DNA from: Planctomycetia bacterium
GTDB lineage: Bacteria; Planctomycetota; Planctomycetia; Pirellulales; UBA1268
NCBI GenBank assembly: GCA_009919445.1
Contig: RGBY01000113.1
Location: 1 to 7,789, forward strand
DNA: 7,789 nt
Direction of reading: 5' to 3'
In this document: one piece after another, positions 6,670 to 7,789 of the stretch
Layout of the letters: each line of letters starts with the position of its first letter
Position numbering within the stretch: position 1 is the first letter of the stretch
Notes under the pieces: model-generated
What the model saw: only the letters and a program-made list of their open reading frames with translations
What the model was told of the DNA's origin: nothing
The model's database searches: none
Program-made: the position numbers and the translations under genes

Positions 6670-6703
6670 CGAAAGGATGAAAACCCTGCGTTTCATCCTT
6701 TCG
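6670..6703. terminator. Perfect 13-bp hairpin (first of a tandem pair)
   Basis: CGAAAGGATGAAA (6670-6682) and TTTCATCCTTTCG (6691-6703) form a perfect 13-bp stem with an 8-nt loop. It lies in the gap between the convergent aminotransferase and top6A. There is no U-tract on either side. A transcription-termination or mRNA 3'-end-protection role is likely from position only. Confidence 0.55.
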
Positions 6704-6705
6704 CC

Positions 6706-6740
6706 CAAGGAAAGTCGGACAGGATGTCCGACTTTCCTTG
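6706..6740. terminator. Perfect 16-bp hairpin directly after the top6A stop
   Basis: CAAGGAAAGTCGGACA (6706-6721) and its exact complement (6725-6740) form a 16-bp stem with a GGA loop. It begins three bases beyond the top6A TAG on the minus strand, and two bases separate it from the previous hairpin. The position makes it the likely end of the top6A transcript, though no U-tract follows. Confidence 0.65.
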
Positions 6741-6743
6741 AAG

Positions 6744-7789
6744 CTAATCGAGCCAATCCCCCGCAGCGAGTCGCTCGGGAGTGTAGACCTCGGTGACGTA
6801 GCTAATGTCCTTGGAGATTAACGACTCAACTTCGAGCTTAAACCCGTTGGAGAGCATCTTGTGGATCTCCTTCTGCCACGCCTTCTTGGCAGCAAACCAA
6901 GGGTAGGCGGCAATCTGCTTGGCCCGCTTGATGTCCGAGTCGCTCAGGGCAATCTGAACGCTGGGCGACAGGCTGCACTTGTCGTAGTCAATCGATCGCA
7001 GCCCGAGGAACCGGGCTGAGGGAATCGCCATCCGCTTTGACTCATAGGCCAGATTAATCGAGCCCTGCTTGAGCACCGAGTAGATGTAATAGCCCCATGG
7101 GTCATTGTCGAGCAGGCAATAGACCGGCAGTTTGAGTTCGTGATGCAGCCGATAGAGCATCCGTCGTACCCCACGGGGTGGCTGTCCACCACCGTGGGTA
7201 AGTAGGCAGTTGTGCTTCCGCCAAAACTTGTCCTCGTTGAATCGACGCCAGACGGTGTCTTTTTCGACATGCAGGATGAACTTGGCTGTGCACTTCTTGA
7301 ATTTGATCACCTCGTCTTCCACGATCGACGGGATGCTGTATCCACCTGATCCCATTCGTGAACAGTCGATCTCGTCGCCTGAGTCAATCAAGGTGATCGG
7401 GCCAACCATGCCACCACGATTACTGGCATAGACATGGAGTTCCTCCCGCAGGCTTTCCAGGGTAACCTCAAGATCTTCAATGATCGGGTCGCATTCGTCC
7501 TGCGCATCGAAGGTCTCCTCCCGAGTCCCTTCAATCGTGTGTTTGAGAAGATAGTAGAGACCTCGAATGCTCGTCGTCTTTTGCTGGTCGATCAATGACT
7601 TGCAGCCCGTTGCCACCAACAGCGTCTGCATGTAACTCTTGGCCTGCGACAGATTGAACAGCTGCCGGCGATTCTTCTGACCGCCCATCTCGATGATCTT
7701 CCGAGCCTTGTTGAACCGCACGTTGGAAAGACTGCGGGCCGGAATGTCGAGGTGAGGGTCGCGTCGCTTTTCCGCTGAACGGGCCACCT
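6744..7789 (-). CDS. top6A: DNA topoisomerase VI subunit A (Spo11/Top6A family), 5' end at window edge
   Basis: Top6A is the DNA-cutting subunit of the type IIB topoisomerase, which makes ATP-dependent double-strand passage together with the GHKL subunit Top6B. It is the relative of eukaryotic Spo11. Numbered from GTG 7787 (347 residues): a winged-helix/CAP region, about 45-120, with RGLYY at 75-79, where Tyr79 (7551-7553) is the predicted DNA-linking tyrosine; and a Toprim domain with Glu175 (HVEKDT), Asp227 and Asp229 (LLDNDPWG). The spacing of these acids (52 and 54) matches the metal-binding Glu197/Asp249/Asp251 I recall for Methanocaldococcus jannaschii Top6A (369 residues). All catalytic residues are present, so it looks functional. 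The frame is open at the right edge. GTG 7787 may be the start, but comparison suggests about 20 residues lie outside. Topo VI is typical of archaea and plants and rare in bacteria. top6B is expected just beyond 7789. Confidence 0.92.
   Translation of the reverse strand, partial: VARSAEKRRDPHLDIPARSLSNVRFNKARKIIEMGGQKNRRQLFNLSQAKSYMQTLLVATGCKSLIDQQKTTSIRGLYYLLKHTIEGTREETFDAQDECDPIIEDLEVTLESLREELHVYASNRGGMVGPITLIDSGDEIDCSRMGSGGYSIPSIVEDEVIKFKKCTAKFILHVEKDTVWRRFNEDKFWRKHNCLLTHGGGQPPRGVRRMLYRLHHELKLPVYCLLDNDPWGYYIYSVLKQGSINLAYESKRMAIPSARFLGLRSIDYDKCSLSPSVQIALSDSDIKRAKQIAAYPWFAAKKAWQKEIHKMLSNGFKLEVESLISKDISYVTEVYTPERLAAGDWLD

Noticed and set aside
6707..6721. AAGGAAAGTCGGACA resembling the conserved GAGGAAAGTCC segment of RNase P RNA
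   Set aside because: Only this short string matches. It is one arm of a simple hairpin, and no other RNase P RNA landmarks are present.
6335..6796. 153-codon + strand frame spanning the aminotransferase end, hairpins and top6A end
   Set aside because: It overlaps two certain genes and several perfect hairpins, and its composition is not protein-like.
1..7789. CRISPR array, insertion sequence, prophage or defence system
   Set aside because: There are no regularly spaced direct repeats with spacers, no transposase or integrase, and no defence-type domains; all large genes are housekeeping-type.

Overview
This window looks like chromosomal DNA from a planctomycete-type bacterium. That placement is inference. 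It rests on a bacterial copy of DNA topoisomerase VI subunit A, a Tex protein with a very long charged C-terminal tail, moderately high GC, weak or absent Shine-Dalgarno sequences, and GC-rich hairpin-rich intergenic DNA. No database search was possible.

Layout, left to right: (1) positions 1-199 hold a hairpin-rich intergenic stretch. (2) prfB (release factor 2, + strand) is split by a classic programmed +1 frameshift at CTT TGA C, so the true protein starts at about 200 and shifts frame at 269. (3) infA (IF-1, + strand) follows after 92 bp. (4) A short convergent gap carries a 10-bp inverted repeat. (5) tex (- strand, 1740-4580) encodes an RNA-binding transcription/translation accessory protein with an unusual tail of about 218 residues ending in 18-bp tandem coding repeats. 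(6) A divergent intergenic region of about 420 bp (4581-5001) carries candidate promoters in both directions and interleaved inverted repeats. (7) A DegT/DnrJ/EryC1/StrS-family PLP aminotransferase (+ strand, 5002-6351) ends at a strong hairpin terminator. (8) A gene-free stretch of about 390 bp (6352-6743) holds many hairpins, a second copy of the element seen at the window start, and two back-to-back perfect hairpins. (9) top6A (- strand) encodes topoisomerase VI subunit A and runs off the right edge.

prfB, infA and tex share an information-processing theme (termination, initiation, RNA-bound transcription factor), but they are not one operon because tex is convergent to prfB-infA. The aminotransferase stands alone, without visible sugar-biosynthesis neighbours. 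The Topo VI B subunit would be expected upstream of top6A, beyond position 7789. The strongest points for follow-up are the bacterial Topo VI, the prfB recoding site, the tandem perfect hairpins at 6670-6740, and the repeated intergenic element.
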